Source of the DNA: JADJXV01 sp046328995
GTDB taxonomy: Bacteria > Bacteroidota > Ignavibacteria > Kapaibacteriales > UBA961
Reading direction: 5' to 3'
Assembly (NCBI GenBank): GCA_046328995.1
Contig: JAXLVN010000005.1
Coordinates: 1 to 64,000 of the forward strand
DNA: 64,000 nucleotides
In this document: piece after piece, positions 18,025 to 27,475 of the stretch
Layout: each line of letters begins with the position of its first letter
Numbering within the stretch: position 1 is the first letter of the stretch
Notes under the pieces: generated by a model
Told to the model about the DNA's origin: nothing
Databases searched by the model: none
Seen by the model: the letters and a program-made list of their open reading frames with translations, nothing else
Made by a program: the position numbers and the translations under genes

Positions 18025-20211
18025 ATGAATACTTCTTCGTACGATTCTGTCGTCAAAAGTGCAGCCCCGCAAAAAACATCGATTTTTCAGATATCGAAGA
18101 CTTATCCTGCTTTTCTCACGCTGATTATTGGTCTTGTGCTGAGTTTTTTTGTATGGAAATTTGTCGAAAGCACCGTTACTTCAGACAGAGATACAGCATT
18201 CGATAAAGCTACATCTGCCGTCATGACACGTCTTGATGCTGCGTATGACCGACAACATCAAATTTTAAATTCCTTCGATGGATTGTATAAAAATTCGGTA
18301 CAGGTCGTTCGTGGGGTGTTTGAGTTGTATGGTGCCATTCCGACGAGCACCTATTCGTCGATTCTCAGTGTAAGCTATGTGCCGCAGGTCACGCGTAAAG
18401 ACCGCGATGAATTTATTTATTATGCAATGTCCGAGCGGTATTATGATTATAAAATCACACCTCCCGGTGACCGCGAATTGTATTATCCGGTAGAATATAT
18501 TGTGCCGCTCAAGCGGAACACCCACCGTAGTGGCTTTGACTTCGCCACACAAGCACAGGCATTTGCGACAATGAAACGCGCTCAGGACACTCTCGGGAAA
18601 GTCGTCGCGTCGGAATTCTATAATGTACGGCCGGATACTTTAGGATTCCTTATGATGTTTGCCGTGAAGAAAAAAGTCGTTGATTCGTTTGCCGTTGAGC
18701 TCAAAGGTGATAAAATTGAAGGTGTGGTCATGCTTGAGCTGAGCGCAGCCGGATTCTTCAATACCACGATTACCGATAATCCGGTGCCGACAGATACAAG
18801 TATTTATTTTACCTGTTATGATCAGGCAAATGGACAAAAAAACACCGTATTTGCATCGGCGAATAGTTCGAAAATTGCTCAAGGGTTCACTCCCTTAATC
18901 AAAGAAACCAAAACATTTAAAATTGCCGACCGGGAGATATCGATCGAGTTCGCGACAGTACCAAGCTTCGGTCAGGGCTTTCAGGGACGTCTTCCAATCT
19001 TTGCCCTTTTGGGTGGTGTGTTAATCAGTTTTGTCGGCTTTGCATTCATTTTCTCAATTGTCACAGCACGTGGAAGAGCGTTGGATTTGGCAGAACGTAT
19101 GACGAGATCGCAAAGACGTATCGTAGAATCGTCTCAGGATATCATTGCCGTGATGGATTTGCAGGGTGGCTGGAAGTCGTTGAGTCCTGCAGTTCAAAAA
19201 ACGCTCGAATATACCGAGGCAGAATTACTGACAAGCTCTATTCAAGGTACATTTATGCATCCTGACGATAGCGCCCGACTGAAATCGGCATTGGATGCAT
19301 CCAAAGATGATGTAGGATTTACGTTTGAAGTACAATCCCGTACAAAATCAGGTGAAATGCGTTGGATTAGCTGGCACTTAACAGTATCGCGGACAGATGG
19401 CCTTATTTACTCAATCGGTCGCGATATTACACTGCAAAAGACCTCCGAAGAGCAAGCAATGTTACATAACAAACAAGTGCAGCTCGCTGAACTCTCTGCG
19501 CTGGAGGCCAATGATTTTAAAGCTAAGTTTATGAGAGAGCTCAGTCATAATTTACGGGACGCACTTACCGGCACGATGGGATTCCTTCAGCTCCTGTCGG
19601 CTAAAGCATATTCCTCAAATGAAGAAGAAGAGACGTTTATTGAAACAGCCGAAAACAGTTCCGAGCAGCTCTATACGTATGTAACCGATATTACCGATGT
19701 CGCGGGCGAGGTCATTGTACAAAGTGATACATCCCCGGCCAAAGTACGGTATTCGGAAATGATGCCCGAGATTCAAGCGATTGTCAATGCAGAGCTTACA
19801 GCAGATAAAGCAATTACGATGATCCATGAAGAAGATGGCGTCAATACGGCAATGATGGTCAATAAAGGAATCTTCGTCGATGTCGTGTCGAAAATATTCC
19901 TCGCGCTTTCCGGCGGTATGAAGTCGACCGAACTCTTTATTGCTGTCCGTGCTAATTCCTATGAGAAAGTAGCTGAAGTCGAAATTTTATCATCGCCTGA
20001 TGCGAATGTTGCTCAATTGATTCAGCTCTTTAAGCAGGAATCATCGAACCTCATCGAAGCGCTTCCTCAAGACAAGAATGATGTAATGTATAATTTAGGT
20101 CTGGCATCGAGCTCTCTGCGCCGTTTGGGCGGCAGCTTGATGATTGATTCGTTGGGAGAAGGTGAGCAGAATGTGGCGATGATTACAGTGCCTCTTGCAA
20201 GAGGTAAATAA
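18025..20211 (+). CDS. CHASE-PAS sensor histidine kinase with degenerate ATPase domain (728 aa)
   Basis: Membrane segment 1 is at ~30-50 (FLTLIIGLVLSFFVWKF). The periplasmic region ~75-310 matches CHASE: RELYYPVEYIVPLKRN then SGFDFATQAQAFATMKRAQ. Membrane segment 2 is at ~322-348. A PAS domain spans ~360-475 (IVESSQDIIAVMDLQGGW...GRDIT). The dimerisation/phosphoacceptor helix has His508 in FMRELSHNLRDALTG. In the C-terminal ~200 residues the usual ATPase boxes are hard to find. The N-box position reads FVDVVSKIFLALSGG without the expected Asn, and no DxGxG box is visible. ATP binding may be lost or very diverged. Forms an operon with the upstream receiver gene and ends at a strong terminator. 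Confidence 0.9.
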   Translation: MNTSSYDSVVKSAAPQKTSIFQISKTYPAFLTLIIGLVLSFFVWKFVESTVTSDRDTAFDKATSAVMTRLDAAYDRQHQILNSFDGLYKNSVQVVRGVFELYGAIPTSTYSSILSVSYVPQVTRKDRDEFIYYAMSERYYDYKITPPGDRELYYPVEYIVPLKRNTHRSGFDFATQAQAFATMKRAQDTLGKVVASEFYNVRPDTLGFLMMFAVKKKVVDSFAVELKGDKIEGVVMLELSAAGFFNTTITDNPVPTDTSIYFTCYDQANGQKNTVFASANSSKIAQGFTPLIKETKTFKIADREISIEFATVPSFGQGFQGRLPIFALLGGVLISFVGFAFIFSIVTARGRALDLAERMTRSQRRIVESSQDIIAVMDLQGGWKSLSPAVQKTLEYTEAELLTSSIQGTFMHPDDSARLKSALDASKDDVGFTFEVQSRTKSGEMRWISWHLTVSRTDGLIYSIGRDITLQKTSEEQAMLHNKQVQLAELSALEANDFKAKFMRELSHNLRDALTGTMGFLQLLSAKAYSSNEEEETFIETAENSSEQLYTYVTDITDVAGEVIVQSDTSPAKVRYSEMMPEIQAIVNAELTADKAITMIHEEDGVNTAMMVNKGIFVDVVSKIFLALSGGMKSTELFIAVRANSYEKVAEVEILSSPDANVAQLIQLFKQESSNLIEALPQDKNDVMYNLGLASSSLRRLGGSLMIDSLGEGEQNVAMITVPLARGK

Positions 20212-20232
20212 ACAATGCAGTTAGGGATTGTT

Positions 20233-20270
20233 AGCCGTTCTCGGTGTCCTGCTGAGAACGGCTTTTTTTT
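20233..20270 (+). terminator. Rho-independent terminator after the histidine kinase
   Basis: Perfect 10-bp arms AGCCGTTCTC and GAGAACGGCT around an 11-nt loop, followed directly by a run of eight T. It separates the two-component operon from grpE. Confidence 0.93.
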
Positions 20271-20302
20271 GCGCTGTAGCCCTCTGAAAAATATAAAATC
20301 CG

Positions 20303-20310
20303 TATTTTTG
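20303..20310 (+). promoter_or_regulatory. Putative grpE promoter -7 element (TATTTTTG)
   Basis: TATTTTTG matches the TAnnTTTG -7 consensus of Bacteroidota sigma-A promoters. It lies in the gap between the kinase terminator and grpE, 110 bases before the start. The same octamer precedes the gene at 22644. No convincing TTG -33 box is seen here, so this is provisional. Confidence 0.45.
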
Positions 20311-20420
20311 TACTGTAAATTGCTTGGTGAATAACACAAGAAACATCCGCCACAATTCGTCTCAGCGATACTGCAAACGCAGTAGTACAATCAACATCTC
20401 TTATTTTTCTGGAGTGAACT

Positions 20421-21068
20421 GTGGAATCAAACGAAAAAAATGCTGCTTCTCGGAATATGGGCGGCAAACTCAAAAATCTCTATAATTCTTATATGCGCGC
20501 TGACGAACCAACCCAAAAACAAATGATGAATGATGATACCCTCGAGCTCCATCAGGAGACAGCCGACAATCAGTCTGATGACGCCGATGCTCTCGCGGCA
20601 GGCGATCAGGAGTATATCATGACTCTGGAAAAAGAACGTGATGATTATAAAAATCAGGCGTTACGGGCCGCTGCAGAACTGCAAAATGTGATCCGCAGGA
20701 CGGAAAAAGAAAAAAAAGAAATTCAGGAATATGCCAATCGCTACCTCCTTGAAAAAATGCTCCCCATTTTAGATGAGCTTTCTCATGCACTTGAGGCATC
20801 CAAAAAATCTACGAATTACGAAAGCTTGCTGCAAGGAGTGGAGATGATTTATTCCAAAACGCAGAAAATATTTGAAAATGCAGGAGTTCAGCCGATAACA
20901 GCTTCCTCCGGAGAGCCCTTTAATGTAGAATATCATGAAGCAATTCACCATATTCCTCACGAAGCACCAGAGGGGCATATCGCTCATGAAGTACAACGCG
21001 GATACTTACTGCGAGATAAAGTACTGCGTCACTCTAAAGTCGTGACTTCTGCCGGTAAAGCAGAATAA
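20421..21068 (+). CDS. grpE: GrpE, nucleotide exchange factor for DnaK (215 aa)
   Basis: The start is GTG 20421, with GGAG six bases upstream. GrpE exchanges ADP for ATP on DnaK in the heat-shock refolding cycle in the cytoplasm. The N-terminal ~60 residues are a variable acidic tail. Residues ~62-115 are the long dimerising helix (YIMTLEKERDDYKNQALRAAAELQNV...). The beta-wing follows, with the hallmarks LLEKMLPILDELSHALE, FENAGVQPI, PFNVEYHEAIHH and GYLLRDKVLRHSKVVTSAG. Length is normal. dnaJ, often adjacent, is not here. No hrcA-type CIRCE repeat is seen upstream. Confidence 0.97.
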   Translation: MESNEKNAASRNMGGKLKNLYNSYMRADEPTQKQMMNDDTLELHQETADNQSDDADALAAGDQEYIMTLEKERDDYKNQALRAAAELQNVIRRTEKEKKEIQEYANRYLLEKMLPILDELSHALEASKKSTNYESLLQGVEMIYSKTQKIFENAGVQPITASSGEPFNVEYHEAIHHIPHEAPEGHIAHEVQRGYLLRDKVLRHSKVVTSAGKAE

Positions 21069-21163
21069 TCGAGAGTGCACGTGGATAGAAATGCCGGTGA
21101 GTGCAGAAAATGTACGCCAAAAACAAAGATGTGTCAATTAATTTTAAAAAGTAGGAAATTGTA

Positions 21164-22564
21164 ATGTCGAAACAAGTAGTTACGCTCATCAAAGGTGATG
21201 GGATCGGTCCGGAAATCGCCGCAGCAGTCAAAGAAATTTTTATCGCCGCCAATGTACCAATTACCTGGGAAGAAGCTGAAGCAGGACTGTACTGTATCGA
21301 GCGCTATGGTAATGGTCTCCCTCAAGAAACACTCGACTCGATCGCCCGCAATAAAGTCGCCCTGAAAGCACCCACAACCACTCCTATCGGAGGTGGACAT
21401 AAAAGTATTAATGTTACCATCCGTAAATCATTAGATTTATTCGCTAATGTTCGTCCCTCGAAGTCATTGCCGGGTATCAAGACCCGATTTGATAATGTGG
21501 ACTTAATCATCGTTCGTGAAAATATCGAAGATACATACGGAGGCATCGAATATCAGCAGACGCCCGAAGTAGCACAGGCGCTACGGTTGATTACGAGAAC
21601 CGGTTCGAGGAATGCTGCGCGCTATGCATTCGAAATGGCCAAGCTTGAAGGACGCAAGACGATTACCTGTGTTCACAAAGCAAATATTCAGAAAATGACC
21701 GATGGACTGTTCCTCCGGTCATTTCAGGAAGTCGCTGCCGAATACCCGGAGATTAAGTCCAACGATATTCTCATCGACAATCTGTGTATGCAGCTCGTGA
21801 CACGTCCCGAGCAATTCGACGTGCTCTTGCTGCCGAATCTCTTTGGTGATATCGCCAGTGACCTCTGTGCCGGCCTGGTTGGCGGCTTAGGTGTGGCACC
21901 GGGTGGAAATATTGGCCGTGATGCAGCTGTATTTGAAGCTGTTCATGGTTCAGCGCCGGATATCGCCGGCAAAGGACTCGCCAATCCAATGGCTTTGCTG
22001 CTTTCCGGCGTCCAAATGCTCCGGTATTTGGGACTCAATTCATATGCTGACCGCATTGAACAGGCGCTCCGACTGACGCTTGTATCCGGGATTAAAACAC
22101 GTGACCTCGGTGGAAATGCCAATACGCGGGAATTTACCCATGCTATTATCAGCGAGCTTGGTGCAGTGACGGCGCAAAAAGAAGATGAAGAATCAGCAGA
22201 AACATCGGTATCGTCGAAGATTACCTTGCCTGTTGAGCATATATTGGTTGATACTGCGGAGTGGGATCTTGTCGGTGTTGATGTGTTTGTTCGATCAAAC
22301 GGACTGCCTACTTTGCCGGAATCTATCGGGAAGTTCACATTGTCCATGATTTCTAATCGTGGCACGAAGATTTATCCGGGCGTGGTACCCGATATTCATC
22401 TCTCTGACTGTTTCCGAAGCAGATGGATATCGACTGAGTCTGTGACGAATGCCGATGTCCTTGACTTGATGAGTAATTTCCCGGAACAATATCCATGGAT
22501 GCACATCGAAAAGCTTCATAAGCAAGGGGATACCTCCTTGTACTCAAAAGCTCAGGGTGAATAA
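21164..22564 (+). CDS. icd: Isocitrate dehydrogenase, probably NAD+-dependent, with C-terminal extension (466 aa)
   Basis: Converts isocitrate to 2-oxoglutarate and CO2 in the TCA cycle. AGGAAA lies about seven bases before the ATG. Family landmarks: LIKGDGIGPEI; substrate-binding SINVTIRKSLDLFANVRP (Ser/Asn/Arg as in isocitrate dehydrogenases rather than isopropylmalate dehydrogenases); catalytic Tyr in ENIEDTYGGIEY; Lys in CVHKANIQKMTDG; metal Asp in NLFGDIASDL. At the cofactor site the sequence is HGSAPDIAGKG (Asp266-Ile267). Known NADP enzymes have Lys-Tyr here (E. coli 344/345), and Asp-Ile marks NAD+ use. Residues ~345-466 are an extra C-terminal domain, as in the longer Thermus/Rickettsia-type enzymes. 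It stands alone between grpE and a porin-like gene. Confidence 0.93.
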   Translation: MSKQVVTLIKGDGIGPEIAAAVKEIFIAANVPITWEEAEAGLYCIERYGNGLPQETLDSIARNKVALKAPTTTPIGGGHKSINVTIRKSLDLFANVRPSKSLPGIKTRFDNVDLIIVRENIEDTYGGIEYQQTPEVAQALRLITRTGSRNAARYAFEMAKLEGRKTITCVHKANIQKMTDGLFLRSFQEVAAEYPEIKSNDILIDNLCMQLVTRPEQFDVLLLPNLFGDIASDLCAGLVGGLGVAPGGNIGRDAAVFEAVHGSAPDIAGKGLANPMALLLSGVQMLRYLGLNSYADRIEQALRLTLVSGIKTRDLGGNANTREFTHAIISELGAVTAQKEDEESAETSVSSKITLPVEHILVDTAEWDLVGVDVFVRSNGLPTLPESIGKFTLSMISNRGTKIYPGVVPDIHLSDCFRSRWISTESVTNADVLDLMSNFPEQYPWMHIEKLHKQGDTSLYSKAQGE

Positions 22565-22587
22565 AATTCATCTCCGCTGTGAAATTA

Positions 22588-22620
22588 TTGTTATAAATTC
22601 CAAGCACCGTTGTATTTTTG
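22588..22620 (+). promoter_or_regulatory. Putative promoter (TTG ... TATTTTTG) for the 22644 gene
   Basis: A TTG at 22588-22590 and TATTTTTG at 22613-22620 are separated by 22 bases, close to Bacteroidota -33/-7 spacing. The gene start is 24 bases downstream, giving a short leader with AGGAAA. Confidence 0.45.
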
Positions 22621-22643
22621 CACTCCATTTTTAGGAAATAACT

Positions 22644-23393
22644 ATGAAATATCTTGTTTGCTTTTTATGTGCTCTCACGCTAGCTTTTGGTAGCGCCAAA
22701 GCTCAAGACGATAAGTTAGACAAATTGTCCTTTGAGGAAACACCTCTTTTGGATGAAAAACAGCCCTACTTTGCTGTTGGCGGTGGTTTTTTGGGGACGT
22801 TTTTGTTTACAAATTTCGATGAATTGAATAAAAGTGCGACAGCATTTGGGGTAGGGGAATTCAAATCTCCGGTATTTTTGAATGGCGCTCAAGGTTTTAC
22901 GGCAATTGGTGTTGTGCCGAATGTCCGTGTTGGTGTGTTGAGTATCGGTGGCAAAGCTACTTCGCAGAAGACTGACACTACATTACTTACGCGAACAATG
23001 GAGTATTCCACATCGCTGACCGGTTTTACTCTTGACTATGCAATTCAGCCTTTCAAGCATTTTGCGATTATTCCGGGTGTGATGTTTGGTCTTGGTACGG
23101 TGGCAGTTGAGCGCTCACAAACGACAGCGTCCCGCTCGTACACGGATCCTCTTCCGACAGCGAACAATTTTTTTCATCGTATGGATGCAGGAATCACGGT
23201 GCTTCAGCCGAATCTGAATATTGAATATGCGGTGACGCAATTCTCGATGATTCGGATTAATGCAGGATATATGATGAGTTTTGTCGGTGATTGGAAGGCA
23301 GACAGGCAGACGACGATTACCGGTGTACCCGACAATATTAATTCAAGTGGCCTGACTCTTCAGTTCGGCGTATTTGTAGGTTTATTTAATTAA
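22644..23393 (+). CDS. Predicted outer-membrane beta-barrel protein (249 aa)
   Basis: MKYLVCFLCALTLAFGSAKAQ is a clear signal peptide with AGGAAA just upstream of the ATG. The mature part alternates short amphipathic strands and turns (YFAVGGGFLGTFLFTNF, FAIIPGVMFGLGTVAVE, SSGLTLQFGVFVGLFN) and ends in Phe-Asn, consistent with an 8- to 10-stranded outer-membrane barrel. I do not recognise a specific family. It has its own putative promoter and is followed five bases later by the tRNA gene. Confidence 0.75.
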   Translation: MKYLVCFLCALTLAFGSAKAQDDKLDKLSFEETPLLDEKQPYFAVGGGFLGTFLFTNFDELNKSATAFGVGEFKSPVFLNGAQGFTAIGVVPNVRVGVLSIGGKATSQKTDTTLLTRTMEYSTSLTGFTLDYAIQPFKHFAIIPGVMFGLGTVAVERSQTTASRSYTDPLPTANNFFHRMDAGITVLQPNLNIEYAVTQFSMIRINAGYMMSFVGDWKADRQTTITGVPDNINSSGLTLQFGVFVGLFN

Positions 23394-23398
23394 ACAAT

Positions 23399-23472
<74 letters not shown>

Positions 23473-23476
23473 CCCC

Positions 23477-23503
23477 AAAAGCCCCGATATCGGGGCTTTT
23501 TTT
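23477..23503 (+). terminator. Terminator after the tRNA, probably bidirectional
   Basis: The perfect palindrome AGCCCCGATATCGGGGCT at 23480-23497 is followed on the + strand by T7. On the - strand it is followed by TTTT, so it can also stop the paralogue array whose last stop codon is at 23515. Confidence 0.93.
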
Positions 23504-23514
23504 ATGGTAAACTT

Positions 23515-26500
23515 CTACTTCACCACATCCACCCTTGTCGTCAGCATCTCCTTATTTGTTCGCATCCGCAGCAAATAAACTCCATTTCCCAATAAACTCA
23601 AGTCACCGGTAAGTGTATATTGTCCTGCCACTTGCGCTTGATTATTGAGAATAGTCTGCACGACTTGCCCGGTCATCGTGAGTAATTCAAGAGTCACCGT
23701 CAATGGTTCCCGCAAACCGTACTGTATTTGCAGATTATCCTGCGCAGGATTCGGACGAGTAGAAAGGGAAGTGGAAATATTCGCTGGAATGAATAATCGA
23801 ACACCGCCATCATCACACACACCATTCAAAGTAATCGTTCCATTTTGCGTAGCTACCTCGGTCAGAATTGCACTATTCATCCAAAGAAACGTATCAATAA
23901 CAATTGTCGAATGGTCGGTAGTACCAAGCGTAGTGATGCAAGGGATTGAGATTAATTCATCTGTTTTAGGATTATACACACCGGAAAGCTCCAGCATGCA
24001 ACTATCCGTCGTTCCCAAACATTGATTATCTGTTTGTACATTATAGAGAATAGATTTGTTGTAATGGATGCGTGCATACCATTCAGTCGGCGCTCCGGTG
24101 ATTTGCATACCGGATGATTTTTGGAGCTTGAGAATTAGATTCACTTTTTCACCGACTTGAGCGGTGATGTCTTGGGCGATGATGGTGGTGCGGGCGGTGT
24201 CATAGGTATTAAATGTACCTTCACCATACAGCTGCACACTTGCCGGACTGCCGAATCCATTATATTCAAAGAGTAAACGACCGCTTGTGCGGCCGATACT
24301 TTTGGGTGCGAAGCGAAGGTCGAACCGAGCCGTATCTCCTTGATTCACCACAAAATTCCCACCACCGGAGAGAGTCGTAAAATCAACATCATTGGGTCCG
24401 GCGTGATGGGTGGCTGTGATGTTTAGGGGAACAGTCCCGGTGTTTTTTATCGTCACCACCTGCACCGTATCTTTCCGTTTACCGACTTCCACGCGTCCAA
24501 AATCAATAATATCTCCAATGACGCTGAGCATTGGTGCAATTCCTTCACCCTGAATAGTTTGAATCAACGTATCAGCTTGTGTGTAAATCACAATTTGTGC
24601 AATTTTTACGCCGATTGATGTAGGAGCAAAGTGAAATTCCACGGCCCGCGCGCTCCCGGAAGGAACGGTAAATGGGGGAATACCGGATACGAGGGAGAAT
24701 TGCTGTGAACCTGACCCAATAAATTGAATGGAATCTACTCTAAAAGGATATGATCCTGTATTTTGTACAAAAGTAGTAATGACCGAATCCTTACTCTTTC
24801 CGACTAAGCATTGTCGCATATCAATATCCTGACTTTCTGAGGATGGAGCGACGATGGAGAATACTGAGTCGGATACGTCTTCTTGGAGTGTCTCGATACC
24901 AATGTCCCAAATTAAACAACCAATACCACTAAGACTTGTTGCAGCAATTTTGCCACCGTCAGGGCTAAAAATTACACTTGAGACAACGTCAGAATGTCCT
25001 GTTAGTGTATGTTGAAGCTTCCCGGTATTAGACTCCCATATTTTTACATCTGAATCCCAACTTCCTGTAGCTATTCTACTACCATCTGGGCTGAAATCAA
25101 TACCCATAACTCGATAAGAATGACCAATTAATGTATGAATAAGTGCCCCTGTATTTGTATTTCATATCTTGGCTGTATTTCCTTCGCTAGCAGATGCAAT
25201 TTTGCTTCCATCAGGACTAAAGGCAATTCTATGTACTCGTTCGTCATGTCCTGTTTGTATTGTTTGAAGGAGACCTCCCGAATTTGAATCCCATATCTTA
25301 AGGGTTTCATCTTGACTTACTGTCGCAATTTTGTTCCCGTCAGGACTAAAAGAAACAGCGAAAACACTAGCAGGGTGTCCGGTTAGTGTCTGAATAAGTC
25401 CGCCGGTAATTGCGTCCCAAATCTTGGCTGTTCCATCATCACTTGCAGTGGCAATGGTACTACCATCAGGATTGAAGGCAACGCCGTAAACTGATCCTGT
25501 ATGTCCGGTTATAGTAAGGAGCTGCGTCCCTGTGCTTAGATCCCAAATGGTAGCATTTTTGTCATAACCCACAGTCACAATTTTGTTTCCATCAGGGCTA
25601 AAGGCGACATTATATAAAGAACTTTTTGTTTTTATTGTACGAATGAGAATGCCAGTAGTAGCGTCCCAAATCATGATTGTTCCGTCTTCGCTAGCAGTTG
25701 CTATTTTCTCTCCATCCGGACTAAATGCAACGTTCCAAACATCATCAGAATGCCTACCCTTAATTTCAATAGAACTAATAGAATCAGAAGTATTTACAAG
25801 TTGTTTTATTCGTATCAAACAATGGTTGCTTGGTGGCTTTGGTAAATTTTTCCACGGGTATTTGAGACCTGTTGTTTTGGGAATTACTACATCCCAGGTT
25901 GTCCCATTATCTGCACTAAATTCAAGTTGTACTGTATCTCTTGGTGACAAACCTTGCCACGATATGAGAGTATCACTCCCAACTACATAAATTTCCCCAC
26001 CGTTCGGACTTGTTAGCTTTAAAGTTGACGTTTTTACTTTCTTACCGGGAAAGCCACCCGTTGCACTAAAATAGCTCAAACATTTTTCAGTAGAGATAGC
26101 AAAGCTTGCGTATTGCATGCTCGAATCGCTTGGGCTGAATCTCAGAGTAATTGTTTTACTTGTATTTTGGGCTATACTCATTGGGAAGTTGGTATTGACT
26201 ACTTTAAACTCGGTAGAACCCGAGAGTAAGTTTATACCGGTTACTGTGAAATCTGCACCAAGAGCCGTTAGTGTAATTGTCTTGTCGGTATCTGTATTAG
26301 GAAGCTTTTTCCCAAAAGAAATGAATGGTGGACTGACTTCGAGATGGCTGCTTAACAATGCAGGTGTTTCATAAATCGTTTGAGATTGTTGTTCTTGCCA
26401 AGTTAATTCTACCTTGGTTTTTTTACCTACACAGGGAATTTCTGTAGTCCACGTAATTTCACATGGAGTTCCACCTTGGGAAACCTGTAAAATTTTACGA

Positions 26501-27252
26501 TAAGTGTCTATAGCTTCCTCTGTGGTTGTGATATTTTCATACCAAATTCCTCCCGTCTGCGTAGAAATTTCTTTAAGCGACTTAGGGCACGGCATACCGA
26601 GTGTAACTGCAAAAATTGGACACTTTTGTCGATTAGCTTCTGCAATTATAGCGCTTACATTCGGTTCGAAATTTGGTAAACCGTCAGAGAGAAATACAAT
26701 AACTCGCTTGAAATGTCCACGCGGTGATACCAGAAGTGAGCCTGCAAGTGGCTGAAGAAAGCCTTCGTCGTAGTCCGTTCCACCTTGTGGTGCAATAGCA
26801 GAAACAGCTCGTAACAATCGGGAACGATCGGTGGTAAAGTCTTGATTTAAATAATTCATATCATCAAAACTTGTTAATGCACACTCCGAAAGTCCCAATG
26901 GTAAACCTTCGATCCAAGCTCTTGTTGCTGCTTTGGCGTGAGTAATATTTGATATAGAGTTATAACCACTTCCCATAGAACCTGATACGTCCACAGTTAG
27001 CACTGATGAAATAGCTGTTGGTGGTTGTGGTGTTGGACAGCTTACACTGGTGATAATTCGTGTAATTCCATTCTCTGTGATAGTAAGCTCAGACATACTA
27101 GGACGCACTTGCTTCCCCGCAGCATCAAACGCATAAAACTTCGCCTTCATCGCAGGGAAATTAGACGCATCCACATCAAACAGCGACAGCGATTGAGCAT
27201 GCATGTGAAAAATGCTCGCAAGGCAGAGGGAAAGGGTAACAAGATACTTCAT
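23515..27252 (-). pseudogene. VWA/WD40/ASH/cohesin-like/T9SS paralogue 1, interrupted by an in-frame TGA
   Basis: One continuous 1,246-codon frame broken at codon 697 by TGA (25162-25164 on the + strand reads TCA). The site is where every other WD40 blade has Trp (KIW), so a single TGG-to-TGA change explains it. Upstream: signal peptide MKYLVTLSLCLASIFHMHAQ, VWA with MIDAS DVSGS (~85-255), ASH-like domain (~300-395), GGEIYVVGSD..ISW Kre9-like domain (~408-480) and the first WD40 blades. Downstream of the stop: two more blades, two ASH domains, a cohesin-like domain and the T9SS sorting domain. The truncated product would lack the T9SS signal. Re-initiation at MGIDFSPDG would lack a signal peptide. 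It is the last gene of the array, next to the terminator. A sequencing error or read-through is possible. Confidence 0.85.
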
Positions 27253-27281
27253 AGTAAGTAGTTAGAGTAAGTTTAATTCTT

Positions 27282-27475
27282 CCGAGCCCCTCGCTTCTTG
27301 GCGAGCGGCCCTAGGTGTGTCCTCCCGAGAGTATCGCTTCCGAGCGATGCCCTCGGTTTTTGGGTTGCTATTTCTTTCTTTTTGAGCGTTCGCTACTTGC
27401 CGAGCGGCTCGACTTTTTGGTGATTGGTTTCCCCTTTCCCACAAATCCTATCCCCAAAAACCGTGGACGGCTATT
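27282..27475. repeat. Palindromic repeat cluster, spacer 1
   Basis: Contains a CCGAGCCCCTCGC... hairpin (from 27282), then the 32-nt A palindrome at 27325-27356: arms CCGAGAGTATCGCT and AGCGATGCCCTCGG, loop TCCG, followed on the + strand by TTTTTGGGT. About 100 bp further, CCCCAAAAACCG (~27453-27464) is the start of an inverted, truncated A copy. The pair gives a MITE-like arrangement between two - strand genes. No gene is present. Confidence 0.85.

Noticed and set aside
25162..25164. UGA read as Trp (alternative genetic code).
   Set aside because: TGG is used for Trp throughout and other genes end normally at TGA; this is one isolated case.
25100..25165. Paralogue 1 as two separate genes (696 and 530 aa).
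   Set aside because: Both parts are in the same frame, the second has no signal peptide, and the break is one TGA at a conserved Trp codon.
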